38,910 nt of DNA. It comes from Patescibacteria group bacterium. Lineage in GTDB: Bacteria > Patescibacteriota > Minisyncoccia > Phycocordibacterales > JANLHH01. The notes beneath the pieces were generated by a model. That model worked only from the letters and a program-made list of their open reading frames with translations, had not been told where the DNA came from and did not search any database. Positions 14,264 to 22,786 of this stretch are shown here, piece after piece. The DNA lies in assembly GCA_038063375.1 (NCBI GenBank), contig JBBTVG010000011.1, forward strand, positions 1 through 38,910, in the 5' to 3' direction. The translations under genes were made by a program, and so were the position numbers. Position 1 is the first letter of the stretch, and every line of letters starts with the position of its first letter.

Positions 14264-15637
14264 TTAGAGATTGATCTCTACAGATTCGTCTTTTTGGGGC
14301 ACCGTCGCATTGACTCCCAAGTGATCGCGCAAACGCTGCGCGAGAAACATTTCCGCCTTTGGTTCGCCCATGACAACAAAGACTTGTTCAATTCCGTCAT
14401 CAGCGGTACGAACAAAATCAACCAACGCGTCCGAGTCCTTGTGCGCCGAATATCCCCTGATCTTTGCGATACGCGCCAACACCGGCACAGAATCTCCCAT
14501 AATAGTGACGTTTTTCGCCCCTTCCTGAAGCGCCCTTCCCATTGTTCCAACCGACTGATATCCAATAAGCAAGATGGTGCTTTTGGGATCCGGGAGATAA
14601 TGCTTTTCGTGATGGATGATGCGTCCGCCGTTTGACATGCCGGATCCCGCAATGATGACTTTTGGGTTGGGGGCCTCCTTGATCGCCTTTGACTCTTCCG
14701 TTTCCATCGTAAATTTTAAGCGAGGAAAATTAAATATGTCGTCTCCGCTTTTTATCACATCATTGGCATTGTGGTTGAAGTTGCCATTACTGTTTTTGTA
14801 TATACGCGTCACCTTGATGGCGAGTGGTGAATCCACAAAAACCGGCACGGCGGGAATTCTACCGTGTTCCACCAGGTCATTGATCTCAAAAAGAAGTTCT
14901 TGGGTGCGCTCCAAAGAAAAAGCGGGCACCACAAGCGCTCCCCCTTTCTTGATGGTATCCTCAATGACATCTTCAAGCATTTGTTTTCTGTCCGCACGCG
15001 ATTCATGATTCCTGTCCCCATACACGCTTTCCATGACCACATACTGCACATTGCCGAGCGGCTCCGTATCGCGAAGCAGTGGCGCGGGAGAATTACCAAG
15101 ATCACCCGTAAACACAAGGGTGCGCCCATCGCGCACAAACACCACTTGCGCGGAACCTAAAATATGCCCCGCGTCTTTAAGTGTTACTTGAAAACCTCCT
15201 TTGAGATTTATCGGGGTATGGTAGGGTACACCCTGCCACAGGTTCATAGTTTTTTCTACATCTTCCCGTTCATACATGGGAGGCAGATGGTCTTCCTTTG
15301 CCTCTTTCCCTAAAATACCCATACTGTCGGTCAGCATGAGCTCTGCGATTTCTTTCGTTGCGGGCGTAGAGTAAATGACGCCCCGAAACCCGTCGCGCAC
15401 CAGTTTTGGAATACGACCGATGTGGTCAATATGCGCATGAGTAACAAAGAGAACGTCAATGGATGTCGGATCATAGGGAAACGGATCGCGGTTGATATCC
15501 TCACCAACTTTGCGTCCCTGAAAGAAACCGCAATCCACTAATATTTTTGCGCCGCTTTCCTTATCCTCAAGCAGGAAATTTGCGCCCGTCACTGATCCCG
15601 CTCCTCCGTGAAATGTCAGTTTTGATGTATGTTTCAT
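14264..15637 (-). CDS. MBL-fold beta-CASP RNA nuclease (CPSF73-like)
   Basis: The 457-residue protein begins with a metallo-beta-lactamase domain: THAHIDH (His67, His69, Asp71, His72), DAGHILGSAQ and FTGDLGNSPAP are the metal-binding motifs. The beta-CASP insert follows (SVYGDRNHESR, VPAFSLERTQELLFEIN), and the end has SGMSNGGRIIHHEKHYL and GYSAHKDSDAL, the RNA-specificity motifs. This is the bacterial and archaeal Ysh1/CPSF73 type of RNase rather than RNase J. It should act in RNA processing or decay. The start at 15637 overlaps the stop of the preceding gene (ATGA), so the two are translationally coupled. Confidence 0.93.
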   Translation of the reverse strand: MKHTSKLTFHGGAGSVTGANFLLEDKESGAKILVDCGFFQGRKVGEDINRDPFPYDPTSIDVLFVTHAHIDHIGRIPKLVRDGFRGVIYSTPATKEIAELMLTDSMGILGKEAKEDHLPPMYEREDVEKTMNLWQGVPYHTPINLKGGFQVTLKDAGHILGSAQVVFVRDGRTLVFTGDLGNSPAPLLRDTEPLGNVQYVVMESVYGDRNHESRADRKQMLEDVIEDTIKKGGALVVPAFSLERTQELLFEINDLVEHGRIPAVPVFVDSPLAIKVTRIYKNSNGNFNHNANDVIKSGDDIFNFPRLKFTMETEESKAIKEAPNPKVIIAGSGMSNGGRIIHHEKHYLPDPKSTILLIGYQSVGTMGRALQEGAKNVTIMGDSVPVLARIAKIRGYSAHKDSDALVDFVRTADDGIEQVFVVMGEPKAEMFLAQRLRDHLGVNATVPQKDESVEINL

Positions 15638-16095
15638 ATTTTTATGCGCACAGCGCTTTCTTGCTCTCCTGTAATATTCTGACCGAAGTATATCGGGGAC
15701 CACCGCGCTCTTGTCACATAGAATGCCGCGGCTTGCGCCCCTACTATGTCCATACCCAAATCACTCATGGTGTCCACCAGATCATTCTGTTGAAATATAA
15801 TGAACGTATCCAAACTAAATTCAAACAGCTCCCATGACAGTCCGATCAAAAAAGTGATGCCAAGCACCATAAAGTACGCGTGACTCCTTCGTACCGGATG
15901 AAATACTTTCATGCTCTCTGAAAAGAAATATGCCCAAAGCACCATGCCGCCAACCCAGAGTCCGGCTAGAAAATGCATCATGATATCGTACCACCAATAA
16001 CTCCAGTACCAAAAAAAATACAGCGCCAACGTTTGTAAGGCTGCAACTATATAGAGGAGAAGTGAAAGCGATATGAAAAGTTTCTTCTTGGTCAT
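15634..16095 (-). CDS. YjdF/DUF2238-like membrane protein
   Basis: The 153-residue protein has about five membrane helices and the motif set of the DUF2238 group: YDIMMHFLAGLWVGG, GLSWELFEF and DLVDTMSDLGMDIVGA, which place charged residues (His, Glu, Asp) inside the membrane. The family function is unknown. It is the first gene of a run with the nuclease, LOG-like and glycosylase genes, with a 4-base overlap to the nuclease gene. Its start codon lies only eight bases from a structured repeat (16104-16197), which would therefore form the 5' leader. No Shine-Dalgarno site is seen. Confidence 0.8.
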   Translation of the reverse strand: MTKKKLFISLSLLLYIVAALQTLALYFFWYWSYWWYDIMMHFLAGLWVGGMVLWAYFFSESMKVFHPVRRSHAYFMVLGITFLIGLSWELFEFSLDTFIIFQQNDLVDTMSDLGMDIVGAQAAAFYVTRARWSPIYFGQNITGEQESAVRIKI

Positions 16096-16103
16096 CTGTG
16101 GGC

Positions 16104-16197
16104 ATTATTGCCTAGCGAGTGAGTGAAGTGAAAAAGTTTCTCTTTATTCACTTCCGAACGAGCGACGGCAACAAAGGGTTTAACGCCCTTTATTATA
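16104..16197 (-). repeat. Structured repeat P1 (inverted partner of P2)
   Basis: Read on the minus strand: AAAGGGCGTTAAACCCTTT hairpin, then an outer stem TTGCC/GGCAA that encloses GTCGCTCGTTCG on one side, an inner stem GAAGTGAA/TTCACTTC, and CACTCGCTA on the other. It is a near-complete inverted copy of P2 at 16962-17057, on the other side of ndk. It lies directly upstream of the YjdF-like gene. Confidence 0.8.
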
Positions 16198-16229
16198 CCA
16201 GAAAAGAGCGCCTCTACACCATTGGGGGC

Positions 16230-16256
16230 AAAAAAACTCCCAGCGCATTGCTGGGG
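16230..16256 (-). terminator. Terminator downstream of ndk
   Basis: Minus strand: CCCAGC-aatgc-GCTGGG followed by AGTTTTTTT. It lies about 220 bases after the ndk stop codon. A second hairpin, CCTAGC-ataat-GCTAGG (16284-16300), precedes it without a U tract. I see no gene between 16257 and 16478. Confidence 0.75.
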
Positions 16257-16478
16257 ATCTTTTTCGGGGCTACTCGGTTCTTACCTAGCATAATGCTAGG
16301 GGGGTGTTCTGATCACTATACCAATGGAATAGTAAAACATCGAACTCCCGGAAAATATTATTTGACCTAGATAATACCTCGAGTAACCCTGTACCTATTG
16401 TAACCCCTCTCAAAACATGAAAGCAACATTGACCGCAATGAGAGATCGTTTTTAAATGTTTTACCCGCAATAAAACCT

Positions 16479-16961
16479 TTATTCTTCGCTTGCTTCGTCG
16501 GAATGTACAAAGTCAAAATCATTCCTCTTGTAGTCAAAAAGTTCGTCACTGGTAAAAAACCGCTTAATCTCCTTCTCGGCCGATTCTCCCGAGTCCGAGG
16601 CATGCACGATATTAGATTGTCCGCTCAAGGAAAAATCGCCGCGGATACTCCCCGCATCGGCTTCGTGGCCTCGGGTCGGCCCCACAATAAGACGCGTCGC
16701 TCCGATCGCATTGATACCTGAAAGCACGGCCACCACCACGGGAGACGCTTTCATGAATTTTTTTAATCCCGGGAAGAACGGTTTTTCTTTGTGGTGAGCA
16801 TAGTGCTCCTCCACGAGGACATCTCCCAATTGCATCATCTTGAGTCCGACGATCTTCAGTCCTTTCCGTTCAAAACGATGAATGATTTCCCCCAAGAGAT
16901 TTCTCTGGAGAGCATCGGGTTTCATGATGATGAGGGTTTGCTCTTCTTTTGCATGCGCCAT
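16479..16961 (-). CDS. ndk: Nucleoside diphosphate kinase
   Basis: The 160-residue enzyme has the whole NDK fold: QTLIIMKPDALQRNLLGEII at the start, the Kpn-loop region, GATRLIVGPTRGHEADAGSIRGDF, and the active-site motif NIVHASDS with the phosphorylated His120. The C-terminal tail (FFTSDELFDYKRNDFDFVHSDEASEE) is about 15 residues longer than in many bacteria. It balances NTP pools by passing phosphate from ATP to other NDPs. The structured repeat P2 abuts its start codon, and the inverted repeat P1 lies 280 bases past its end. Confidence 0.97.
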   Translation of the reverse strand: MAHAKEEQTLIIMKPDALQRNLLGEIIHRFERKGLKIVGLKMMQLGDVLVEEHYAHHKEKPFFPGLKKFMKASPVVVAVLSGINAIGATRLIVGPTRGHEADAGSIRGDFSLSGQSNIVHASDSGESAEKEIKRFFTSDELFDYKRNDFDFVHSDEASEE

Positions 16962-17057
16962 ATAAATAAAGGGTATTAAACCCTTTGTTGCCGTCGCTCG
17001 TTCGGGAGAGAAAAAGAAGATACTTTTTCTCTCCGCTCACTCGCTAGGCAATAATTG
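16962..17057 (+). repeat. Structured repeat P2, abutting the ndk start codon
   Basis: Hairpin AAAGGGT/ACCCTTT, then outer stem TTGCC/GGCAA, inner stem GAGAGAAAAAG/CTTTTTCTCTC, and the flanking single strands GTCGCTCGTTCGG and CGCTCACTCGCTA. The outer stem equals that of P1 but the inner stem differs and still pairs. In the ndk mRNA it would be the antisense orientation and would reach the ATG without a gap. Confidence 0.8.
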
Positions 17058-17077
17058 TTAGCTATTAGAACGAATAT

Positions 17078-17100
17078 AGGTTGGCTTATCATACCAACCT
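17078..17100. repeat. Small hairpin next to MITE copy B
   Basis: AGGTTGG (17078-17084) and CCAACCT (17094-17100) with a 9-base loop. No U tract. Confidence 0.5.
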
Positions 17101-17116
17101 TGGACCGACAAATCAA

Positions 17117-17219
17117 CCGAGCACCACTTTTACTTTTGAAACAAAGGTGTTTTTGGCGAATAATGCAATCATTGTTTTTGAAGATGTCCAATAGAGAAGT
17201 TAGTAAAAGTGGTGCTCGG
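17117..17219 (+). mobile_element. 103-bp MITE-like element, copy B
   Basis: Same 17-bp inverted ends as copy A, flanked by TCAA at 17113-17116 and 17220-17223. The internal sequence differs from copy A at only a few positions. It lies 25 bases past the stop codon of the TraG-like gene. Confidence 0.85.
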
Positions 17220-17244
17220 TCAACTATGTGTCATGCGTTTGTCT

Positions 17245-20010
17245 CTACACACTTTTCCGATACTTCGCCATGATTTCCGCTTCCACCTCCGCCCGGTCCC
17301 GGCCGTACCGGCTATATGAAAGCTCCTTTATGCTCTCGGTAACGGCAGGGTCGCCTTTCGCTCCCGAGCGTGTCTCTATGCTAAAAGGCTTGGCTGGCTG
17401 GCCATTCACCAAGAGTTTGAGGTATGCGTTGTAATTGTCCAGATTCATGATATCCGATGGAGTAAAAACCGGTTCAAATTGGCTCTTTACATATTCGGCA
17501 TCTTGCGCTCCAACACGAAATACCGCGAGAGAACCGACATTGCCGAACACGGCGTCTTTGGTGCGGTCATCAAGCTGAGCGATAAATTGATGCGCGAGAT
17601 TGAGAGAAAGCCCGTACTTGCGCGCCTCGGATAAAATAGTCGCGATGGAATCGGTTGTGATGTTTTGGAACTCATCTATATACAGATAGAAATCGGGGAG
17701 CTTCCCTCCCCCCACAGCGTCAACGCGGGAGAGCGCGGCCATCAAAATCTTTCCGACGAGAATGAGCCCGATCAAATGCGCGTTGATGTCGCCCAAGCGG
17801 CCTTTAGAAAGATTGACGAGAAGAATTTTACGCTCATCCATGACCTTTCTAAAATTGAACGCCGAGGTGCTCTGCGCAATGATCGGTCGCATGATCTCAT
17901 TTGCCAAAAACACATCAAATTTGCTCGTGATATACGGCACTATATTGGCGAGAGCGGACTCGCCGCCGGCCTTCCCGGCGATATCGCGCCAAAACTGCAG
18001 AACAACCGGGTTTTTGCACCGGGACAATTTAAACTCCCGAAACTCCGCGTCTGAAAGAACGCGCGAAACATCCAGAAGCGTATTCCCCGATGACGGGTCG
18101 TCAATGACGAGAAGTGTCGCGTTGCGAAAATACTGCTCAAACATCGGCCCGCCGGCCACTTTCATGTCAAACAATTTGTTGAAAATAGATAACAGCTCAT
18201 CAACCACAAAGGTCTTCTGTTCAGGGTAGCGCGTATCATACTCAAGCATATTGAGCCCCATGGGACGCTCTGTGTACGATGGATCAAAATAGATGACGTC
18301 TCTCATGCGCTCTTTCGGAATATTGGCAAGCACGTCCACGATATCGGTTCCATGCGGGTCAATCATGCACACCCCCTCGCCGCGTGCGATATCCTGTATG
18401 ATCATGTTCTTGAGAAGCGTTGTTTTGCCCGTGCCGGTCTGTCCGATCGTGTAGAAGTGGCGCAACCGGTCTTCTTTTTTCATATAGACTTCGGTTGCAA
18501 CATTGTGATATTTGTTAACCCCGAGAAGCGTTCCCTCTTTAGGTAGATCAAGAGGCGAGGGCGCGCTGCCTGCCTTAGCCTGACGTAACCCCTCCGCGTG
18601 CGTTTCCTTCACGGGGAAATGCAGGATGGTCGTCAGTTCCTTCAGATTAAGAGGGAGGCTTTCTTCGTCCACAAAAGTTCTATAGGAAAATTCCTGGAAC
18701 ACCCGCAGAAGTTTCCTGCCTTTTATTTCAGTAAAGGAGATCCCGTTGCCTTGCGTATTCCCAAACTGGTTGAATGCCGACTCTATGTCACTCAATATTT
18801 CGCGGGCGCGGTGCTCCGTTTCTGCGGACGCAATGATCCGGATGTTGGTATTAAAGATAGTACTGCTGATCTTTTGTGTGATGCCCAAGGTGATCGCTTC
18901 ATCAATGCCGGGCAAATTTGCACTCGCGTCATTTTTTCCTTTGTGCGCGCCGGAAGCAAAGAACAATTCTCCTACGGCTTCCGTAAATCCTCCGGTGAAA
19001 GTTTCGGGGGTGTTGATCGCCTTTTTGGCAGGAACCCCTTTGCGTATCTTATCAAGCACCAGTCCGTAACGCTTGATGAACTGATCTCCTGCGGGCGAAA
19101 TAACGATCTGCAGGGCTGCCCCTTCGCCCTTGTTCTCCAGCTTGGAAAAAGCGTTGAGTATGCTATTGAGAGGATCATGCTCAAACTGGTCATATGTCTT
19201 AATAGGGAATAAGGGACTCTCCGAAGAAGAAGCAAGGGAGCCCACCGATGCGCCATCTTCATTGAATACATTGTAGTCGTCTTTCACCGCCGAGAGCTTG
19301 GCGTGAGGGAATGTGGCGTGAAGGTGCTTTTCCAACAAACTCTCCTTGCCTGCGGGCACGGCAACATAAAACACCACTTCATTGCCGATGTTTGCGTTCG
19401 CGATCTCAAGGGTGAAGTTATTCCTGCCCGGAAGATTATCCTTCCCATCGGAAATAGACAGCATCCCTGCGTAAAATTGCTCCATGACGGCGATCATTTC
19501 TTTGAACGTCTTCTCGCGATTCTCGCTTGATACCGCGCTCGGCAGGGCAATCTCATAGAGCTTCATGTGAAGCGCTTTGAATATTTGGCTGCCGGGCTTG
19601 AGACCGGAGAGCTCGGGGTCGTGGTGGATATACTGCACCAGAAACCGATGAAAATCATCGGTTATGTGCGGATTATCCATTTTTTCCAGCACGGAGAGTG
19701 TGTTCTTGAGCCCTTGTTCTTGCAGTATGCCAAGCAGTTCTTCCATCGTCTCGTCATGCTCCTCCGGAGAGAGCTCAAGAACGATTTTTTCAACCTCGCG
19801 CTCTTTGGCGCGATACGATTCTTCAAGAACCTCTTCGGGCTCCCTTGCTTGATATTCCCCGATAGTTTCCTCTGTGAGACGTTCGCGCTCCGGAGTGGTA
19901 GGCATGTGTTCAAGTGAGCGCTCTTTTTCTTTGAGCCTCTCACGCAAAAACCGGATTTCCTCTTCGGGATTTTTGAACTTGGGTGTTTCTGTAAATCGGA
20001 TACTTTCCAT
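17245..20010 (-). CDS. VirD4/TraG-like (T4SS coupling-type) ATPase with coiled-coil N-terminus
   Basis: The 921-residue protein opens with about 90 highly charged residues that predict a coiled coil (EEIRFLRERLKEKERSLEHM). A middle region of about 400 residues has no motif I know. The ATPase has Walker A GQTGTGKTT (523-531), CMIDPHGTDIVD, and Walker B LYIDEFQNI (Asp779, Glu780), then LSEARKYGLSLNLAHQF and FRVGAQDAEYV, all typical of VirD4/TraG and HerA-type DNA or protein pumps. It lacks an N-terminal membrane segment. This type is widespread in CPR genomes without a full conjugation system, so a role in DNA import, pili or chromosome movement is inference. It lies 20 bases after map. Confidence 0.9.
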   Translation of the reverse strand: MESIRFTETPKFKNPEEEIRFLRERLKEKERSLEHMPTTPERERLTEETIGEYQAREPEEVLEESYRAKEREVEKIVLELSPEEHDETMEELLGILQEQGLKNTLSVLEKMDNPHITDDFHRFLVQYIHHDPELSGLKPGSQIFKALHMKLYEIALPSAVSSENREKTFKEMIAVMEQFYAGMLSISDGKDNLPGRNNFTLEIANANIGNEVVFYVAVPAGKESLLEKHLHATFPHAKLSAVKDDYNVFNEDGASVGSLASSSESPLFPIKTYDQFEHDPLNSILNAFSKLENKGEGAALQIVISPAGDQFIKRYGLVLDKIRKGVPAKKAINTPETFTGGFTEAVGELFFASGAHKGKNDASANLPGIDEAITLGITQKISSTIFNTNIRIIASAETEHRAREILSDIESAFNQFGNTQGNGISFTEIKGRKLLRVFQEFSYRTFVDEESLPLNLKELTTILHFPVKETHAEGLRQAKAGSAPSPLDLPKEGTLLGVNKYHNVATEVYMKKEDRLRHFYTIGQTGTGKTTLLKNMIIQDIARGEGVCMIDPHGTDIVDVLANIPKERMRDVIYFDPSYTERPMGLNMLEYDTRYPEQKTFVVDELLSIFNKLFDMKVAGGPMFEQYFRNATLLVIDDPSSGNTLLDVSRVLSDAEFREFKLSRCKNPVVLQFWRDIAGKAGGESALANIVPYITSKFDVFLANEIMRPIIAQSTSAFNFRKVMDERKILLVNLSKGRLGDINAHLIGLILVGKILMAALSRVDAVGGGKLPDFYLYIDEFQNITTDSIATILSEARKYGLSLNLAHQFIAQLDDRTKDAVFGNVGSLAVFRVGAQDAEYVKSQFEPVFTPSDIMNLDNYNAYLKLLVNGQPAKPFSIETRSGAKGDPAVTESIKELSYSRYGRDRAEVEAEIMAKYRKSV

Positions 20011-20030
20011 TACTACCCATTATATAACAA

Positions 20031-20795
20031 TTAAAGCTTCGTTAAAATCTCCGGTTCTCCTGAAGTGACAAGAATGGTATGTTCAAAATGCGCGCTCCGT
20101 TTGTCATCTGCCGTTTTGAACGTGTACCCATCATCATCCAGATACACTTCTTTGCTCCCTTCGTTTAGCATTGGTTCAAGCGCAAGCACTTGTCCCGGTT
20201 TCAATATCGGCCCGGTTCCCTTTCGGCCAACGTTGGGAATGTAAGGATCTTCGTGCACCTTATGCCCCACACCGTGTCCGCCAAGGACCTCGATTACTCC
20301 ATAGCCATGTGGCTTAACGAACGTTTCAATCGCTTCTCCGATATCTCCCACTCGCGCGCCACCGCGCGCGGCGGCAATACCAACCACAAGCGCTTCGCGC
20401 GTTACGTCAATAAGTTTTTTTGTCGCTTCGTCTATTGCGCCGACTGGCACAGTGACAGCCATGTCGGTTACCAGACCTTTGTGGGTAATACCGAGATCAA
20501 GGCCGACAATGTCCCCTTCTTCAAGCACCCGCGGCCCCGGTATGCCGTGCACCACTTCGTTATTTACCGAAACACAGAGAGAACGAGGGTAGGGGAAGCG
20601 CGCGCCTTCCGGTTTGTAATGCAAAAACGAAGGCGTATCTCCATATTGTCGTATCAGGCGTTCGGCTATGTGATCGAGTTCGAGAGTCGTAATGCCCGGG
20701 CGCACCGATTGCGCCACTTCATGCAAAACAGAAGCAAGGCGCCTGCCTCCTTCTCGCAACAATACAATCTCTTCTGCTGTGTAAACAGTGCTCAT
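20031..20795 (-). CDS. map: Type I methionine aminopeptidase
   Basis: The 254-residue enzyme has all five metal ligands of the family: Asp100, Asp111, His174, Glu207 and Glu238, plus the catalytic His83 (NNEVVHGIP) and His181. There is no N-terminal zinc-binding extension. It removes the first Met from nascent proteins after deformylation. It overlaps adk by four bases and follows secY in the order usual for the spc operon end. In most bacteria infA, rpmJ and the rpsM-rpsK-rpsD-rpoA-rplQ block come next; here the TraG-like gene follows instead. Confidence 0.97.
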   Translation of the reverse strand: MSTVYTAEEIVLLREGGRRLASVLHEVAQSVRPGITTLELDHIAERLIRQYGDTPSFLHYKPEGARFPYPRSLCVSVNNEVVHGIPGPRVLEEGDIVGLDLGITHKGLVTDMAVTVPVGAIDEATKKLIDVTREALVVGIAAARGGARVGDIGEAIETFVKPHGYGVIEVLGGHGVGHKVHEDPYIPNVGRKGTGPILKPGQVLALEPMLNEGSKEVYLDDDGYTFKTADDKRSAHFEHTILVTSGEPEILTKL

Positions 20796-21385
20796 TGTTT
20801 GGTTGTCTGTCTGATGATCTCTTGGTGGACATCTTCAATGTCCTGTTTGCCGGGTATTTCAATAAAGGTGTAGTTTGGGTTCTGTTTGAAATAATCGAGC
20901 GCGGGAACAACCTCTTTCTCAAACCAATCAAGGCGGTTGTTGATATACGTATCCGTGTCGTCTTTTCTCCCGCGCCCCTTCATGAGTGCGAACGCATATT
21001 CACGCGGCACATCAAGATGTAGGACGAACGGGCGTTCCCGCTTGTAAAAACGAAGCGCCGAATCAAGCACGTATGATTCGTCTAAATGGCGCGCGAGTCC
21101 ATCAAGTATGAGGTGCTCTTCACCGGTAAAATTTTTAATCAAGTAATCCGCCCATGTCCAAATAGGGAGAAACTCCGGCAGTAGTTCTCCTCTCTCTATC
21201 GTTTCTTTGGTCAGCTTGTTCGTAAAACCACTCCCTGTCATGAACTCACGAAATTGGGATCCGGTCTCAATATAAAGCACTTTGCGGTCCGTGCTTTCTT
21301 GTAAGTGTTTCAGGAGAAGGCGCGCCTGAGTTCCTTTCCCTGACCCGGAACGGCCGAAGAATATGAAAGTTTTGGGCTGTTCCAT
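20792..21385 (-). CDS. adk: Adenylate kinase-type nucleoside monophosphate kinase
   Basis: The 197-residue protein has the P-loop GRSGSGKGT (residues 11-19), an NMP-binding segment (YIETGSQFREFM, then LILDGLARHLDES) and a short LID (GRGRKDDTDTYINNRLDWF) without the zinc-binding Cys set. The usual DGFPR motif appears as DGLAR. Position after secY and before map supports adk, which interconverts AMP, ATP and ADP; the altered NMP motif leaves room for another NMP substrate. It overlaps map by four bases and is cut off from secY by a terminator, so it needs its own promoter. Two TATACT boxes lie upstream at about 21393-21420. Confidence 0.85.
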   Translation of the reverse strand: MEQPKTFIFFGRSGSGKGTQARLLLKHLQESTDRKVLYIETGSQFREFMTGSGFTNKLTKETIERGELLPEFLPIWTWADYLIKNFTGEEHLILDGLARHLDESYVLDSALRFYKRERPFVLHLDVPREYAFALMKGRGRKDDTDTYINNRLDWFEKEVVPALDYFKQNPNYTFIEIPGKQDIEDVHQEIIRQTTKQ

Positions 21386-21447
21386 ATTTTGTCAGTATAC
21401 CGTATTTTGCTTGAAAGTATAGCATTTTGCTTGAAGGTACGGGGCGC

Positions 21448-21480
21448 AAAAAACGCCCCGATATTATCGGGGCGTTTTTA
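21448..21480 (-). terminator. Terminator between secY and adk
   Basis: AACGCCCCGAT and ATCGGGGCGTT (21452-21462, 21466-21476) with a 3-base loop and T runs on both strands. On the minus strand the stem ends in TTTTTTG. It closes the spc-type transcript after secY. Confidence 0.88.
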
Positions 21481-21508
21481 AAAACATGAAAGAGCTTTTC
21501 TTTCAAGA

Positions 21509-22780
21509 TTAATATTCTCGGAGAGATACCTGCGCATCGATCTTCTTCATGAGGTCTAGCACCACCGCAACCGCGATCAAAAGTGCGGTTCCTCCGATCG
21601 CAAGCGCCGTAATACCCGTGATCGCCTGCACAGTAAGGGGTAATACGGCAATCAACCCGAGGAAGAATGCGCCCACGAACGTAATGCGAGTCAATATTTT
21701 GCCAATATAAAGTTCGGTTGACTTGCCGGGCCGTACACCGGGAATAAATGCTCCGCTTTTTTGGAGGTTTGTGGCGATGGATTCCGGGTCAAACGTAACG
21801 GCGGTGTAAAAGTAAGTGAAAAGAAACACTAACAAAAAGTAGAAGATGGAATAAAACCATCCATTATTAAGAAAGGCGAGCACCGCGTTTGAGACGGTCT
21901 GGACGATCGCGCTGTCAACATTGGCGATAAAATTCACGATCATTTGCGGCAATAGCAAAATGGAGAGCGCAAAAATGATCGGAATAACTCCCGCCTGATT
22001 TACTCGGAGTGGCAAATACGTTGAAACGCCGCCATATACTTTCATGCCGCGCACTCGCTTGGCATACGTTATCGGTATCGGTCGTTCCGCCTCGGTAATA
22101 ATAACGACACCGGCAATAATGGCGACAGCCGCGATCAAAAATCCGAGATAGAGCGGTATTTGTGAGATATCAAAGGAGAAGACGAGTTGACTGACTGTTG
22201 TCGGAATAGCCGCAACGATACCCGCAAAAATGATGATGGACACGCCATTCCCGATACCAAACTCGGAAATAAGCTCCCCGATCCACATAAGAAACAGTGA
22301 CCCTGCCGTCACGATAATAATATTCTCAATGCGGTCAAACATGGTAAGCGACCCCAAAATACCCTGTCGCTCCAATATCAAAAGCAGACCAAACCCCTGA
22401 ATGACGGCCAAGGGCACCGACAGGAAGCGTGAATATTGGGAAAACTTTTTCTTTCCTGCTTCTCCTTCCTCGTGGTACAAAGCCTTCAGCCTTTCAGACA
22501 TGATCGTCATCAACTGCATGATGATGGACGCAGTGATGTATGGCGCCACGCCAAGCATCACGATAGAGAGATTGGAAAGACCCCCTCCGGAGAAAATATT
22601 CAAAAGTCCGAGAAATTGGTTGTTCGCAAGGAATTCCTGAAGGCGCGCCACATCAATGCCGGGAATCGGTATTGACGCAAGCGCGCGAAACACCACAAGG
22701 GCGACAAAAATAAACACAATCCTGTTGCGCAAGCCCTTGTCCCTAAAAATAAGTTTTATTTTTGTCCAGAAATTTTGCAT
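21509..22780 (-). CDS. secY: Protein translocase subunit SecY
   Basis: The 423-residue protein has ten hydrophobic helices and SecY landmarks: the plug and TM2 region FSGGGLSNLSIVMLGVAPYITASIIMQL, the loop ITEAERPIPITYAKR, QAGVIPIIFA, and the loop DPESIATNLQKSGAFIPGVRPG. It forms the Sec channel in the inner membrane with SecE and SecG. It follows rplO by six bases, as in the spc operon of most bacteria, and a strong terminator follows its stop codon. The start ATG at 22780 lies directly before MQNFWTKIKLIFRDK, the usual beginning. Confidence 0.98.
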   Translation of the reverse strand: MQNFWTKIKLIFRDKGLRNRIVFIFVALVVFRALASIPIPGIDVARLQEFLANNQFLGLLNIFSGGGLSNLSIVMLGVAPYITASIIMQLMTIMSERLKALYHEEGEAGKKKFSQYSRFLSVPLAVIQGFGLLLILERQGILGSLTMFDRIENIIIVTAGSLFLMWIGELISEFGIGNGVSIIIFAGIVAAIPTTVSQLVFSFDISQIPLYLGFLIAAVAIIAGVVIITEAERPIPITYAKRVRGMKVYGGVSTYLPLRVNQAGVIPIIFALSILLLPQMIVNFIANVDSAIVQTVSNAVLAFLNNGWFYSIFYFLLVFLFTYFYTAVTFDPESIATNLQKSGAFIPGVRPGKSTELYIGKILTRITFVGAFFLGLIAVLPLTVQAITGITALAIGGTALLIAVAVVLDLMKKIDAQVSLREY

Positions 22781-22786
22781 ACGCTT

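Noticed and set aside
16285-16470. Small minus-strand frame downstream of ndk
   Set aside because: No ribosome binding site and no family, and it crosses a hairpin and the ndk terminator region.
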